From: Nocardioides sp. 503
Lineage (GTDB): Bacteria; Actinomycetota; Actinomycetes; Propionibacteriales; Nocardioidaceae
DNA: 64,000 nucleotides
NCBI RefSeq assembly: GCF_004522095.1
Contig: NZ_SPUI01000004.1
Span: forward strand, 310,001-374,000
Reading direction: 5' to 3'
Under the pieces are notes generated by a model. The model was given only the letters and a program-made list of their open reading frames with translations, was not told the origin of the DNA and did not search any database. Position 1 is the stretch's first letter, and each line of letters opens with the position of its first letter. Both the position numbers and the translations under genes were made by a program. Shown here piece after piece: positions 18,192-26,784 of the stretch.

Positions 18192-18278
18192 GACACGAGT
18201 TCTCACGTTCTTCAGGTGCGGGGGTCCCAGGTGCACTAGCGTCGCTGCCACCGTAGCCCGGACGAAGGAGCAGCAGTC

Positions 18279-19178
18279 GTGCGTACCAAGATGGTGGCGG
18301 CCCTCGCCGTCGTAGTGACTCTCGGACTGGCCGGTGGCGGGTTCACCCCCGCCGTGTCCGCGGAGGCGCCGGCCCGCAAGGCCAAGCCGTACGTCGTGAC
18401 GCTGAAGGCCCTGCCGGCACAGGCAGACGCCGGACAGCGGCTCACGCTGGCCGGCAAGGTCTCCGGCCCCGAGAACGCCCGCAAGCCCGTCCTCGTCCAG
18501 CGCCGCTACGCCGGCGGTGCGTGGGTGGTCGCGGCGCGGGCGACCACCACCAAGCGAGGCACGTTCAGCGTCAAGGTGCCGGTGGTCAAGGGCGGCACCA
18601 CCTCCTTCCGGGTCCTCAAGCCACGGTCGGCGAAGCGCGCCCAGGGCGTCAGCCCGGCGCGGAGCCTGACGGTCTACCAGTGGCTCGACGTCGTCGACCA
18701 GCCGGCGATCGTCCAGGGGGCGGTGGCCGTGCTCGACAACGACGTGACCATGAACGGCAAGCGCTACCCGGGCTCGGTCCTCGCGCCCGGCTTCTCCTCC
18801 GACCCCGTGCTTCTCGCTGTCGTCACGATGGGGCTCTGCACCACGATGGAGGCCTACTCGGGCTTCCTGGACGCGGACAAGCCCCTGCTGGGTGGGGGCG
18901 AGACGCAGAAGCTGATGCTGTCGCGGACCACGGTCCACCAGCCGCCGGTCCCCGGCCCCCTCTTGACCACTCCGGTCGGCCAGGTGCAGCGCGCCACCCT
19001 CAACGTGACAGGTGCCCAGGTCGCCATCATGAGCTTCGCCGTCGAGAGCACGGAGGCGACGAAGGGCCAGCTGCTCTCGGTCCTGGGCTCCCCGCGGGTC
19101 CGGTGCCGCACCGACGTGCTCCCGTCCGTCCCGGTGGCCTACCTCCAGGGTGCTGCCAGGCCGGTCACGCTGCGCTGA
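18279..19178 (+). CDS. Secreted protein of unknown function
   Basis: 299 residues with a signal peptide (MRTKMVAALAVVVTLGLAGGG, cleavage near VSA). Residues ~40-130 look like an Ig/Big-type beta domain (PYVVTLKALPAQADAGQRLTLAGKVSG...), and the remaining ~170 form a compact region containing two cysteines (in MGLCTTMEAY and RVRCRTDV), perhaps a disulfide. GTG 18279 follows AAGGAG at 18265-18270. It is inserted between topA and tmk. No enzyme motif is visible. Confidence 0.75.
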   Translation: MRTKMVAALAVVVTLGLAGGGFTPAVSAEAPARKAKPYVVTLKALPAQADAGQRLTLAGKVSGPENARKPVLVQRRYAGGAWVVAARATTTKRGTFSVKVPVVKGGTTSFRVLKPRSAKRAQGVSPARSLTVYQWLDVVDQPAIVQGAVAVLDNDVTMNGKRYPGSVLAPGFSSDPVLLAVVTMGLCTTMEAYSGFLDADKPLLGGGETQKLMLSRTTVHQPPVPGPLLTTPVGQVQRATLNVTGAQVAIMSFAVESTEATKGQLLSVLGSPRVRCRTDVLPSVPVAYLQGAARPVTLR

Positions 19179-19237
19179 GCACCTGCAGCGGGGGCCGTCG
19201 GCGCCGACCTGCCTTGGAGACCGTCGGCGGTCCCCCG

Positions 19238-19243
19238 TAGGTT
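19238..19243 (+). promoter_or_regulatory. -10 element TAGGTT of tmk
   Basis: TAnnnT hexamer ending 6 nt before the GTG start of tmk; predicts a leaderless tmk-holB-hydrolase transcript. Confidence 0.45.
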
Positions 19244-19249
19244 CGGCGC

Positions 19250-19909
19250 GTGAGCTCGTCCGGCGTCTACACCCGCACCGGCCTCTTCGTCTGCTTCGAG
19301 GGCGGAGAGGGGTCGGGCAAGTCGACCCAGTCGCGACGCCTCGCCGCGGCCCTCGAGTCCGCCGGCCACGACGTCGTCCTGACCTTCGAGCCGGGCGACA
19401 CCGAGGTCGGCCGGGCCCTGCGGCAGATCGTGCTCAGCCCCGAGACCGGTGAGCTCTCCGACCGCACCGAGGCCCTGCTCTACGCCGCCGACAAGGCCGA
19501 GCACGTCGACACCGTGGTGCAGCCCGCGCTCGACCGGGGCGCCGTGGTGATCACCGACCGCTACGTCGACTCCGCCCTGGCCTACCAGGGAGCCGGCCGT
19601 CCGTTGGCCGTCAGCGAGGTGGAGCGGGTGATGCGCTGGGCCACCCACGACCTGCGCCCGCACCTGACCGTCGTGCTCGACCTGGAGCCCTCGGCCGGGC
19701 TCGGTCGCTTCGAGGGGCGCGACCGCATCGAGGGCGAGTCCCTGGAGTTCCACCAGCGGGTGCGCGCCGCCTTCGTGGCGATGGCGGCAGCCGACCCCGA
19801 GCACTACCTCGTCGTCGACGCGCGCGCCGACGTCGACGAGGTCGCGCGCGCCGTCGCGGAGCGCGTGGCGCCCCTGCTCGGCCGGGCCTCGCGACGGGAG
19901 CCCGCATGA
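19250..19909 (+). CDS. tmk: Thymidylate (dTMP) kinase
   Basis: 219 residues, normal family length. Phosphorylates dTMP to dTDP. The P-loop FEGGEGSGKSTQ is near residues 16-27, the substrate motif TDRYVDSALAYQG is the DR[YF]xxSxxAYQG signature, and EPGDTEVGR lies in the dTMP-binding loop. The start is GTG. It overlaps holB by ATGA, forming the tmk-holB pair found throughout actinobacteria and many other bacteria. Confidence 0.97.
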   Translation: MSSSGVYTRTGLFVCFEGGEGSGKSTQSRRLAAALESAGHDVVLTFEPGDTEVGRALRQIVLSPETGELSDRTEALLYAADKAEHVDTVVQPALDRGAVVITDRYVDSALAYQGAGRPLAVSEVERVMRWATHDLRPHLTVVLDLEPSAGLGRFEGRDRIEGESLEFHQRVRAAFVAMAAADPEHYLVVDARADVDEVARAVAERVAPLLGRASRREPA

Positions 19910-21084
19910 CCGTGCTTCGTGACGCTCCCCCCGCGGGGAGCGTGTGGGAACAGCTGGTCGGGCAGCGGCACGCCGTGACGGCGCTGCGCACGGCGGTCGG
20001 CGGCCAGGGGATGAGCCACTCGTGGCTGTTCACCGGTCCGCCGGGGTCCGGACGCTCCAACGCCGCCATCGCCTTCGCCGCGGCCCTGCAGTGCGAGCAG
20101 GGCGGCTGCGGGACGTGCCACGAGTGCCACACCGTGCTGGCCGGCAGCCACGCCGACGTCTCGGTGGTCCGCACCCAGAAGCTCTCCATCGGCGTCGACG
20201 AGGTCCGCGACCTGGTCCGCCGCGCGGCGCTGGCCCCGGTCGGGCGGCGCTGGCAGGTGATGATCGTCGAGGACGCCGACCGGCTCACCGACCAGGCGTG
20301 CAACGCGCTGCTCAAGGCCATCGAGGAGCCGACCGACCGCACCCTGTGGATGCTGTGCGCGCCCACGGTCGAGGACGTGCTGGCGACGATCCGCTCCCGT
20401 TGCCGGCTCGTCACGCTCGCCACCCCGTCCACCGACGAGGTGGCCGCCTTCCTGGTCCGCACCGAGGGCGTGGGCGACGCGCTGGCGTCGTACGCCGCCC
20501 GCGCCAGCCAGGGCCACATCGGGCGCGCCCGGGCGCTGGCGCGCGACGAGGCGACCCGCAACCGCCGCCGCGAGATCGTGTCGCTCCCGGCGCGGCTGAC
20601 CTCGCTGGGCGCCTGCATGAACGCCTCGGCCAACCTCGCCGCGGTGGCCAAGGAGGAGGCCGACGCCCTGACCGGCGAGCTCGACGCCGCCGAGAAGGTC
20701 GACCTCGACGCGACCTACGGCGTCGTGGAGCGAGGCCGCCGCCCGCGCGAGTACGCCCCGGCGCTGTCGGCCCTCGACAAGGCGCAGAAGACCCGGGCCA
20801 AGCGTCGCCAGCTCGACGTCGTCGACCGCGGGCTCATGGACCTGGTGTCGGTCTACCGCGACGCCATCGCCGTGGGCGTGGGAGCCGCAGGGCCCCTCGT
20901 CAACGAGGAGATCCGCGGCGACATCGAGCTCATCGCGGCCTCGTCGAGCCCCGAGCTCAACCTGCGCCGCATCGGCTGGATCTTCGAGGCCCGCGAGCAG
21001 ATGCTCGACTTCAACGTGCCGGTGGCGCTCGCCCTGGACTCCATGATGGTGGCCCTGCGGGTGCCCGAGAGGACCAGCCGATGA
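19906..21084 (+). CDS. holB: DNA polymerase III subunit delta'
   Basis: 392 residues. Part of the clamp-loader that places the beta clamp on DNA. AAA+ fold with the degenerate P-loop GPPGSGRS (Arg replaces the Lys needed for ATP hydrolysis, as in delta' subunits), a zinc module with cysteines at 63, 68, 71 and 74, Walker-B-like VEDADRLTDQACNALLKAIE, and SRC sensor/arginine finger in IRSRCRLVTL. The gene overlaps tmk upstream and the hydrolase gene downstream, each by ATGA. Confidence 0.95.
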   Translation: MTVLRDAPPAGSVWEQLVGQRHAVTALRTAVGGQGMSHSWLFTGPPGSGRSNAAIAFAAALQCEQGGCGTCHECHTVLAGSHADVSVVRTQKLSIGVDEVRDLVRRAALAPVGRRWQVMIVEDADRLTDQACNALLKAIEEPTDRTLWMLCAPTVEDVLATIRSRCRLVTLATPSTDEVAAFLVRTEGVGDALASYAARASQGHIGRARALARDEATRNRRREIVSLPARLTSLGACMNASANLAAVAKEEADALTGELDAAEKVDLDATYGVVERGRRPREYAPALSALDKAQKTRAKRRQLDVVDRGLMDLVSVYRDAIAVGVGAAGPLVNEEIRGDIELIAASSSPELNLRRIGWIFEAREQMLDFNVPVALALDSMMVALRVPERTSR

Positions 21085-22655
21085 ACCGCACGGCCAAGAT
21101 CGTCGTGGTGTCCCTCATCGTCCTGGCGATGGTCGGGTCCGGGTGGCTGGGCGTCGTCTACCTGCTGCTCGGGCACGACTCCGACGACTCCGGCGGCTCG
21201 TCCGGACCGGCCCCCACCGTCGTCTCCACCAGCCCCGCGGAGGGCTCCACCGAGCCGCCCAGCCCCGACCTCGCGCCCTACTACTCCCAGGAGGTCGACT
21301 GGGAGTCCTGCGGTGACAACCAGTGCGGCAGCCTCACCGTCCCGATCAACTACCGCGACGCCGGCGGCGACACGATCGAGCTCGAGCTGGTCAAGGTCCC
21401 GGCCGGCGACCCCGACGCCCGCGTGGGCTCGCTGGTCGTCAACCCCGGCGGCCCCGGCGCGTCGGGGGTCTCCTACGCCGAGCAGGCCTCGGACGTCTTC
21501 CGGGACCAGCTGACCGACCGCTTCGACGTCGTCGGCTTCGACCCGCGCGGCACCGGCGGGTCCGACCCCGTGGACTGCCTGCCCGACGAGGAGATGACCG
21601 ACTTCCTCGCCCTCGACCCGGTCCCGGACGATGCGGCGGAGACCGACGAGCTCGTCGACGGGCTGGCCGACTTCTTCGCCGGCTGCGTGGAGCGCTCCGA
21701 CGCCCTCATCGGCCACGTCACGACCACGGAGACCGCGCGCGACATGGACGTGCTCCGCGCGGCCCTGGGCGAGTCGACGCTGACCTACCTCGGAGCCTCC
21801 TACGGCACCAAGCTCGGCGCCACCTACGCCGAGCTGTTCCCGACCAAGGTCGGCCGGCTGGTGCTCGACGGCGCCGTCGACGTGGGCCTCGACTCGCGCG
21901 AGCTCGGGCTCGGGCAGGCGCGCGGCTTCGAGACGGCGCTGCGCTCCTACGTCGCCAACTGCGTCGAGGAGGAGGACGACTGCGTGCTCGGTGACTCCGT
22001 CGAGGCCGGGCTCGACACGATCTCCGGGCTGCTCGACGACATCGACGCCAAGCCGCTGCCGACCTCCGACGGTCGCGAGCTCACGGTCGGCAGCGCGTTC
22101 TTCGGCGTCGTCACCCCGCTCTACAACCGGGACTACTGGTACCTCCTCGACCAGGGGCTCTCGACGGCGCTGGACGGCGACGGCAGCACGCTGATGCTGC
22201 TGGCCGACGCCTATGCGTCGCGCCAGGGCGACCAGTACCTCGACAACAGCACCGAGGCCATCTACGCGATCAACTGCCTGGACGACTCCTTCGCCATCGA
22301 GCCCGGAGAGGTGGCGGCAGAGCTGCCCGCCTACGACCGGGCCTCGCCCACCTTGGGCGACGTGTTCGCCTGGGGGCTCGTCGGGTGCGAGGGCATCCAG
22401 GTGGAGTCCACCGAGCCGCCGCTCGACATCCGTGCCGAGGGAGCCGCACCGATCCTGGTCGTCGGCACCACCCGCGACCCGGCGACGCCCTACGAGTGGG
22501 CCGTGGGGCTCGCCGAGCGGCTCGACTCCGGCGTCCTGCTCTCGCGCGACGGCGACGGCCACACCGCCTACAACTCCGACAACGAGTGCATCGACACCGC
22601 CATCGAGGCCTACCTCATCGACGGCACCGTCCCCGAGGACAAGACGGAGTGCTGA
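21081..22655 (+). CDS. Membrane-anchored alpha/beta hydrolase, tripeptidyl-aminopeptidase (TAP) type
   Basis: 524 residues. An N-terminal hydrophobic helix (about residues 6-27) is followed by a Ser/Pro/Thr linker, so the catalytic part lies outside the membrane. Oxyanion segment NPGGPGASG, nucleophile Ser240 in GASYG, Asp in TTRDPATPYEW, and His in GDGHTAY form the triad of the prolyl/tripeptidyl aminopeptidase family with the TAP-like C-terminal domain. Such enzymes trim N-terminal peptides from exported proteins. ATG 21081 overlaps the holB stop, so it belongs to the tmk-holB operon; the same order occurs in Streptomyces. Confidence 0.92.
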   Translation: MNRTAKIVVVSLIVLAMVGSGWLGVVYLLLGHDSDDSGGSSGPAPTVVSTSPAEGSTEPPSPDLAPYYSQEVDWESCGDNQCGSLTVPINYRDAGGDTIELELVKVPAGDPDARVGSLVVNPGGPGASGVSYAEQASDVFRDQLTDRFDVVGFDPRGTGGSDPVDCLPDEEMTDFLALDPVPDDAAETDELVDGLADFFAGCVERSDALIGHVTTTETARDMDVLRAALGESTLTYLGASYGTKLGATYAELFPTKVGRLVLDGAVDVGLDSRELGLGQARGFETALRSYVANCVEEEDDCVLGDSVEAGLDTISGLLDDIDAKPLPTSDGRELTVGSAFFGVVTPLYNRDYWYLLDQGLSTALDGDGSTLMLLADAYASRQGDQYLDNSTEAIYAINCLDDSFAIEPGEVAAELPAYDRASPTLGDVFAWGLVGCEGIQVESTEPPLDIRAEGAAPILVVGTTRDPATPYEWAVGLAERLDSGVLLSRDGDGHTAYNSDNECIDTAIEAYLIDGTVPEDKTEC

Positions 22656-22656
22656 G

Positions 22657-22772
22657 CCTCGGGGGTTGAGGAAGGCGCGCCAGCGCCTGTCTCGAAACCC
22701 GGTGAGACGAACGTCGACCGTCCCCACAGGCTGGTTTCGAGACAGGACTTCGTCCTTCCTCAACCCCCGAGG
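22657..22772. repeat. Long imperfect inverted repeat between convergent genes
   Basis: Left arm 22657-22699 and right arm 22733-22772. The outer 19 bp (CCTCGGGGGTTGAGGAAGG against 22754-22772) and the inner 13 bp (CTGTCTCGAAACC, 22687-22699, against 22733-22745) pair perfectly, with a mismatched bulge between them and a 33-nt loop. It fills the whole gap between the hydrolase and LysR genes. It can act as a two-way terminator, and its sequence has the look of a dispersed intergenic palindrome. Confidence 0.75.
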
Positions 22773-22773
22773 G

Positions 22774-23691
22774 CTAGAGGGGCTCGGCGATGCGCTGGAT
22801 CCGCGCGGTCGCGAGCTCGATCATCAGCTGGGCCGCGGGGGAGAGCACCGCGCCGGCGCGGTGCACGACCGCGAAGTAGTCGTAGAGCCGCGGTCGCAGG
22901 GACACGTAGCCGGCGTGCGGCGCCAGCCGGGGGAGCAGCACCTCGGCCGCACCGCGCGGCAGCACCGTGTCGCCGTACCCGCGTCCCATCAGCTCGACGG
23001 CGATCTCCGGGTCCTCGACCTCGATCCGCGTCGTCGGGTTCAGGCCGGTGCCGTGCAGCATCTGCCGCAGCAGCGTGCGGACGCTGTCGTCGTGGCGCCA
23101 GCTGGTGTCCGGCATGACCAGCTGCGCCTCGGCCAGCCGCCGTGCCGTGACCGGCCGCTCCAGGTGGGTCGGGTCGGCGCTGACGTAGACGACCTCGTCG
23201 CGGGCGACGGGGCGGACCTCCATGCCCTCGCTCGTGACGCTGGGCATGGCGATCATCGCGGCCTCGAGCCGACCGCGCCGCAGGTCCTCGTGCACCTCGC
23301 TGGAGTTCTGGCCGATGAGCTCCACCCGGACGCCGGGGTGCCGCTCGAGCACGTCGGCCACGAGGTCGGCGCCGGCGTAGAGCCGCGCGACGCCGAACAT
23401 CCCGAAGCGGATGGTGCCGGTCTCGATGCGACGTACCTGCTGGGCCGCCAGCCGGGTTCCCTCGGCCGCCGCCAGGGTCCGCTCCGCGTGGGGCCGCAGC
23501 GTGTCCGCGACCGTGGTCGGGATGACCCCCCGTCCGACGCGGCGGAAGAGCTGCACCCCCAGCGTCTGCTCGAGCCCCCGGATCTGCTCGGACACGCTGG
23601 GCTGCGCGTAGCCGAGCTCCTCGGCGGCGGCCGTCAGCGAGCCCTGCTCGTAGGTCGCGAGGAAGCACCGCAGCTGATGCAGTGAAAGCAT
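22774..23691 (-). CDS. LysR-family transcriptional regulator
   Basis: 305 residues. N-terminal winged helix-turn-helix (LHQLRCFLATYEQGSLTAAA, EELGYAQPSVSEQIRGLEQT) and a periplasmic-binding-like effector domain from about residue 90. ATG 23689-23691 is the start because the LysR fold normally begins two to four residues before the conserved L-x-x-L-R-x-F. Its target is unclear: the upstream neighbour is a 60-residue zinc-ribbon protein on the other strand with a 70-nt gap, a possible regulated gene. Confidence 0.9.
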   Translation of the reverse strand: MLSLHQLRCFLATYEQGSLTAAAEELGYAQPSVSEQIRGLEQTLGVQLFRRVGRGVIPTTVADTLRPHAERTLAAAEGTRLAAQQVRRIETGTIRFGMFGVARLYAGADLVADVLERHPGVRVELIGQNSSEVHEDLRRGRLEAAMIAMPSVTSEGMEVRPVARDEVVYVSADPTHLERPVTARRLAEAQLVMPDTSWRHDDSVRTLLRQMLHGTGLNPTTRIEVEDPEIAVELMGRGYGDTVLPRGAAEVLLPRLAPHAGYVSLRPRLYDYFAVVHRAGAVLSPAAQLMIELATARIQRIAEPL

Positions 23692-23761
23692 AGGCAGATC
23701 CTTGGGATGACGAAGGAAAGCAAGGCTACCTCTATCAATGATGGTCCCGCAGACTGGAGAC

Positions 23762-23944
23762 ATGTTCGCTCACACCTGCACTTCCTGCGGGGACCGCTTC
23801 GCCATCTTCGACAGCCAGGTCCTCTCCGTCGCCAACACCGAGGCTGGCATCCTGGTCAGCTTCACCTGCTGGTGCGACGCGCCGCAGACGCAGCTGACCG
23901 GCCGCGCCGTCGCCACCCGCTCCGCGAGCATCCTCGCGGCCTGA
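23762..23944 (+). CDS. Small zinc-ribbon-like protein
   Basis: 60 residues. A C-x2-C pair near the N-terminus (HTCTSCGD) and C-W-C at about residue 36-38 could bind one metal ion. The remainder is a short beta-rich segment. The ATG at 23762 follows a GGAGAC-type sequence; an in-frame ATG exists 24 nt upstream. No function known. It is divergent from the LysR gene and just upstream of the tRNA. Confidence 0.65.
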   Translation: MFAHTCTSCGDRFAIFDSQVLSVANTEAGILVSFTCWCDAPQTQLTGRAVATRSASILAA

Positions 23945-24017
23945 GCCCGCCGGTTTCGCGCCACCTCCGGTGGCTCCGTATACTTCCGCGGGTTGCCCGG
24001 AACATCTCGGGCGGCAG

Positions 24018-24090
24018 GCCGCCTTAGCTCAGTCGGTAGAGCGAGTCACTCGTAATGACTAGGTCGTCAGTTCGATTCTGACAGGCGGCT
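24018..24090 (+). tRNA. tRNA-Thr (anticodon CGT)
   Basis: 73-nt cloverleaf: acceptor stem GCCGCCT (24018-24024) pairs with AGGCGGC (24083-24089). D-arm stem GCTC/GAGC. Anticodon stem AGTCA/TGACT around the loop CTCGTAA, so the anticodon is CGT at 24051-24053. T-arm stem GTCAG/CTGAC with loop TTCGATT. The discriminator base is T; CCA is not encoded. It reads the ACG codon. Confidence 0.97.
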
Positions 24091-24096
24091 CACCAG

Positions 24097-24136
24097 AAGG
24101 CCCCCGACCTGCGAACGAGCAGGTCGGGGGCCTTTC
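24097..24136 (+). terminator. Terminator of tRNA-Thr
   Basis: AAGGCCCCCGACCTGC (24097-24112) pairs with 24119-24134 over 16 bp around a 6-nt loop, followed by T. It starts 7 nt after the tRNA and also closes the convergent secreted-protein gene. Confidence 0.85.
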
Positions 24137-24156
24137 CTGTGTGTGGCCGCAGCTTG

Positions 24157-25728
24157 TCAGCCCGTGACCTTGCGCCCCTTGCTGGTCCTGATCACGCTGA
24201 GGTAGCTCGCCTTCGTCGCAGTGACGCGCACCGCGATCACCGTGCGGCGGTCGGTCTTGCGGAGCCTGTAGCGGGCCTTGGTGGCGCCGGGGATGGCCTT
24301 CCCGTCGCGCAGCCAGCGGTAGCGGAACCTGACCGAGCTCGGGCGCCAGCCGCTGGTCCGCGCGGTCAGCTTCCGACCGACCTTCGCCGTCCCCGACGCC
24401 GTGACCCGGCCGACCTCGAGGGCTCGCTTCGCGACGATGGTGGTGGAGGTGCTGACGTACTTGTTCGGCCAGCCGGGGCGGCTGACCGTGACCCGGACCG
24501 CCAGCCTCTTGTTCACGTCGACGGCCCGCACCTGGTAGCGGCTCGCGGTCGCGCCTGCGATGGAGCCGGCCCCGCGCATCCACTGGTACCTCAGCGTCGC
24601 CTTCGGGTCGGCGGTGACGCGCGCAGGCGCCGAGAGGACCCGTCCGACGGTCGGCTTGCCGGCCGGGGCCGCGGCGGCCGGCAACGCCTGGGCCGGTCGG
24701 GCTCCACGGACCTGCGCGACGGCTCGCTGGAAGGTGTCGCTCCCGTCGACGTAGTCGCCGTCACCGTCGGTCCGGTAGATCTTCAGACGCGCATCCACGC
24801 GGGCCCCGGAGTGGGCGGCCGAGACGGGGAACGTCGAGGTGGCGGAGTTGTACGACGTACGCCGTGGCTGCGGCACGCCGTCGACGAACCAGCTGATCTC
24901 GTTGTACGTGTTGGCCGGCTTGCCGAAGCTGGCCGTGAGCGTGCCGCCAGGAGCAGCGGCGCCCGTGATCTTCAGCTGTGAGGTCGGCTGCACGTGAGCG
25001 GTCCCGACCATGGTGGACGGCGTCGTCAGCGTGGCGGGCTTGTAGCCGGGCAGGCTGGCGGTCACCGAGGCGTAGACCCACTTCCCGGACTGCGCGGCCG
25101 TCGGGACGAACGTCGCCGAGGTGGCGCCGGGGATCGCGGTGGGGGAGCCGGAGGTGTGGGACATCCACTGGTAGCGGAAGGTGGCGTTCGTGGGCCGCCA
25201 TCCCTCCTGGCCGACGATCGTCAGGGGGTCGCCCACCTGGTAGGAGCCGAGGACGAACGGGTCGACCGGCGCCATGCCGAGGCCCGCTCTCGGCAGCGTG
25301 ACGGTGACCGACCTGGACGGCGCGGCCGCCGTCGAGGTCCACGTCTGTGCGGTCTGCCACGAGGTGGCGTTGGGCCAGCACCTGTCCTGGTGGCGCACCT
25401 CGGGCTGCCAGTAGAACTCCGCCGAGGTGGACTCGCCGTAGTAGGAGTCGGAGAAGCAGACGCGGTACTGGCCGCCGACCGGCACCTGCCGGGAGAAGCG
25501 CCCCTGGCTGTCGGTGAGCTTCGGTCCGAACTGGAGCGTCGTCCACTCGCCCCCCTCCAGCGTGTAGAGCTCCCAGTACACGTTCTCGAGCGGCTTGCCG
25601 CTCGCGTCGAGCGCGGTGCCCGTGATCGTGCCGGTGGCGGCCTGTGCCGGAATGGCGGCGGTCGGTACCAGCAGCAGCGCGAGAAGGACGACCAGGAGAG
25701 GACGGAGGAGGGAGCGGAGGGGACGCAT
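24157..25728 (-). CDS. Secreted protein with carboxypeptidase-regulatory-like and repeated Ig-like domains
   Basis: 523 residues. Signal peptide ending AQA|ATG; then one CarboxypepD_reg-like domain (residues ~31-150; GTITGTALDASGKPLENV...), and two or more copies of a beta repeat seen in actinobacterial cell-surface proteins: GEPL-like start, W-x-P, RYxWxR/H ... IPGAT-x-x-x-Y, then a VRVTA-type end (clear copies at about 180-260, 360-430 and 440-520). Basic C-terminus without sorting signal. ATG at 25726-25728 fits the signal peptide. Probably an exported surface or matrix protein; no enzymatic motif. Confidence 0.8.
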   Translation of the reverse strand: MRPLRSLLRPLLVVLLALLLVPTAAIPAQAATGTITGTALDASGKPLENVYWELYTLEGGEWTTLQFGPKLTDSQGRFSRQVPVGGQYRVCFSDSYYGESTSAEFYWQPEVRHQDRCWPNATSWQTAQTWTSTAAAPSRSVTVTLPRAGLGMAPVDPFVLGSYQVGDPLTIVGQEGWRPTNATFRYQWMSHTSGSPTAIPGATSATFVPTAAQSGKWVYASVTASLPGYKPATLTTPSTMVGTAHVQPTSQLKITGAAAPGGTLTASFGKPANTYNEISWFVDGVPQPRRTSYNSATSTFPVSAAHSGARVDARLKIYRTDGDGDYVDGSDTFQRAVAQVRGARPAQALPAAAAPAGKPTVGRVLSAPARVTADPKATLRYQWMRGAGSIAGATASRYQVRAVDVNKRLAVRVTVSRPGWPNKYVSTSTTIVAKRALEVGRVTASGTAKVGRKLTARTSGWRPSSVRFRYRWLRDGKAIPGATKARYRLRKTDRRTVIAVRVTATKASYLSVIRTSKGRKVTG

Positions 25729-25739
25729 GGCGCGGAATC

Positions 25740-26210
25740 TACGTCGGTGGAGGAGACGGCGAGCCCCACGAATCCGCGGACTTCCAGGTCGCCAGGTCGC
25801 CGGACGGCGTCGCCGACCTGACCTACGTCCTGGAGTCGGTCGCGCCCTCGAGCGAGGTCGACCTGGAGATCGACGACGTGAGGATTTTCGGGTCCGAGAA
25901 CCTCGAGCTCGTGGAGGCGTTCCTGCTGCCGTCCCAGCTGTCCCTCATCGGCAACCACTCCTCCTGGCCGCCCCGGGCCGACGTCATCGCCTCCGACTTC
26001 GAGGCCGTGTGGAAAGCGCGGCGACCAGCCGAGGGGATGGTGGTGAAGAAGGCCGAGGACGGGGCCCAGGCAGGGCTCGTTCTCCACCTGCGCCGTGAGG
26101 ATCCTTCACAGCTGGCGGGCTTCGAGAACATCGAGGTCTCCTACGTCGCCGACGGAGTCCACTACGTGGCGGAGAGCACCATCGCCTTCGGGGCGAAGCG
26201 CCGGTGCTGA
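25740..26210 (+). pseudogene. Probable 5'-truncated gene remnant (unknown protein)
   Basis: A reading frame encoding about 155 well-composed residues (SADFQVARSPDGVADLTYVL ... ends AFGAKRRC) with actinobacterial codon use, but no credible start: the only upstream GTG (25644) lies inside the opposite gene's signal-peptide region, and the internal GTG near 25877 would cut a beta-rich domain. The missing N-terminus would overlap the divergent secreted-protein gene, whose promoter must also lie here. The simplest reading is a gene that lost its 5' end when the neighbour was placed beside it. It could also be a live short gene starting at 25877. Confidence 0.45.
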
Positions 26211-26259
26211 GGCGGGCGAGCGTCGCGCCCCTGTCGTGCTTGTCGTGCTTGTCGCGGAC

Positions 26260-26571
26260 CTACTCGCTGCCGGCCTGCTCGATGACGAGGATGCGCGCTG
26301 TGCCCAGGGGCTCGGCGACGTGCTCGTCGCCGACCTCCACGATGCACACGAGGCCGGCGCGCAGATCCTCGTAGGACTCGACTCCTGCCGTGCGGTGGTG
26401 CATCCGGACGGTTCCGTCGAGGACGACGAAGACCTCGGGGCCGTCGTTGACGTGCCAGTGGTAGGACTCGTTGGTCCAGTGGAGCCTCACCGTCGCGTCA
26501 CCCAGGTGCGCGAGGTCGAGGGCTCCCCAGGGCCGGTCGGCGGTGAACAGGGCGGCGTCGATGATCTGCAC
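26260..26571 (-). CDS. Small cupin-domain protein
   Basis: 103 residues, one conserved beta-barrel. The cupin motif 1 is visible as NESYHWHVNDGPEVFVVLDG (His, His, Glu metal ligands) and motif 2 is degenerate (DLRAGLVCIVEVGDEHVAEP, one His). It resembles mannose-6-phosphate-isomerase-like small cupins. Start GTG 26569-26571 with GAAGGA upstream. Function unknown; stands alone. Confidence 0.82.
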   Translation of the reverse strand: MQIIDAALFTADRPWGALDLAHLGDATVRLHWTNESYHWHVNDGPEVFVVLDGTVRMHHRTAGVESYEDLRAGLVCIVEVGDEHVAEPLGTARILVIEQAGSE

Positions 26572-26784
26572 GTTTCGTCCTTCGGCTGTGTGCGTGAGCG
26601 GCCGGCCCCCCAGTCTGGCTCATCGGGGCGAGCGGCGGCTGATCGCGCGCTCCTTGCCGCGGCGGCGTGTCATGAGGTGACCGGCTCCGATCGCCGGCGA
26701 TGACCGCGAGCGGCCGCCCTCGACCGGTACCGTGAGCCTGGCGACGGCCCGTCCAGGTGGCCGCAGACGAAGGAGCCCGAGCAC

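Noticed and set aside
20000..20100. Defective P-loop of HolB as a sign of a dead gene
   Set aside because: Delta' subunits normally lack a functional ATPase site, and the zinc cysteines are intact.
24018..24090. tRNA-Thr as an integration site for an island
   Set aside because: No partial duplicate of the tRNA 3' end was noticed in the surrounding sequence and no integrase gene is present.
26230..26260. Short repeat of TGTCGTGCT near the cupin gene as a regulatory array
   Set aside because: Only about two and a half copies of 9 bp, at a gene 3' end; most likely chance slippage.
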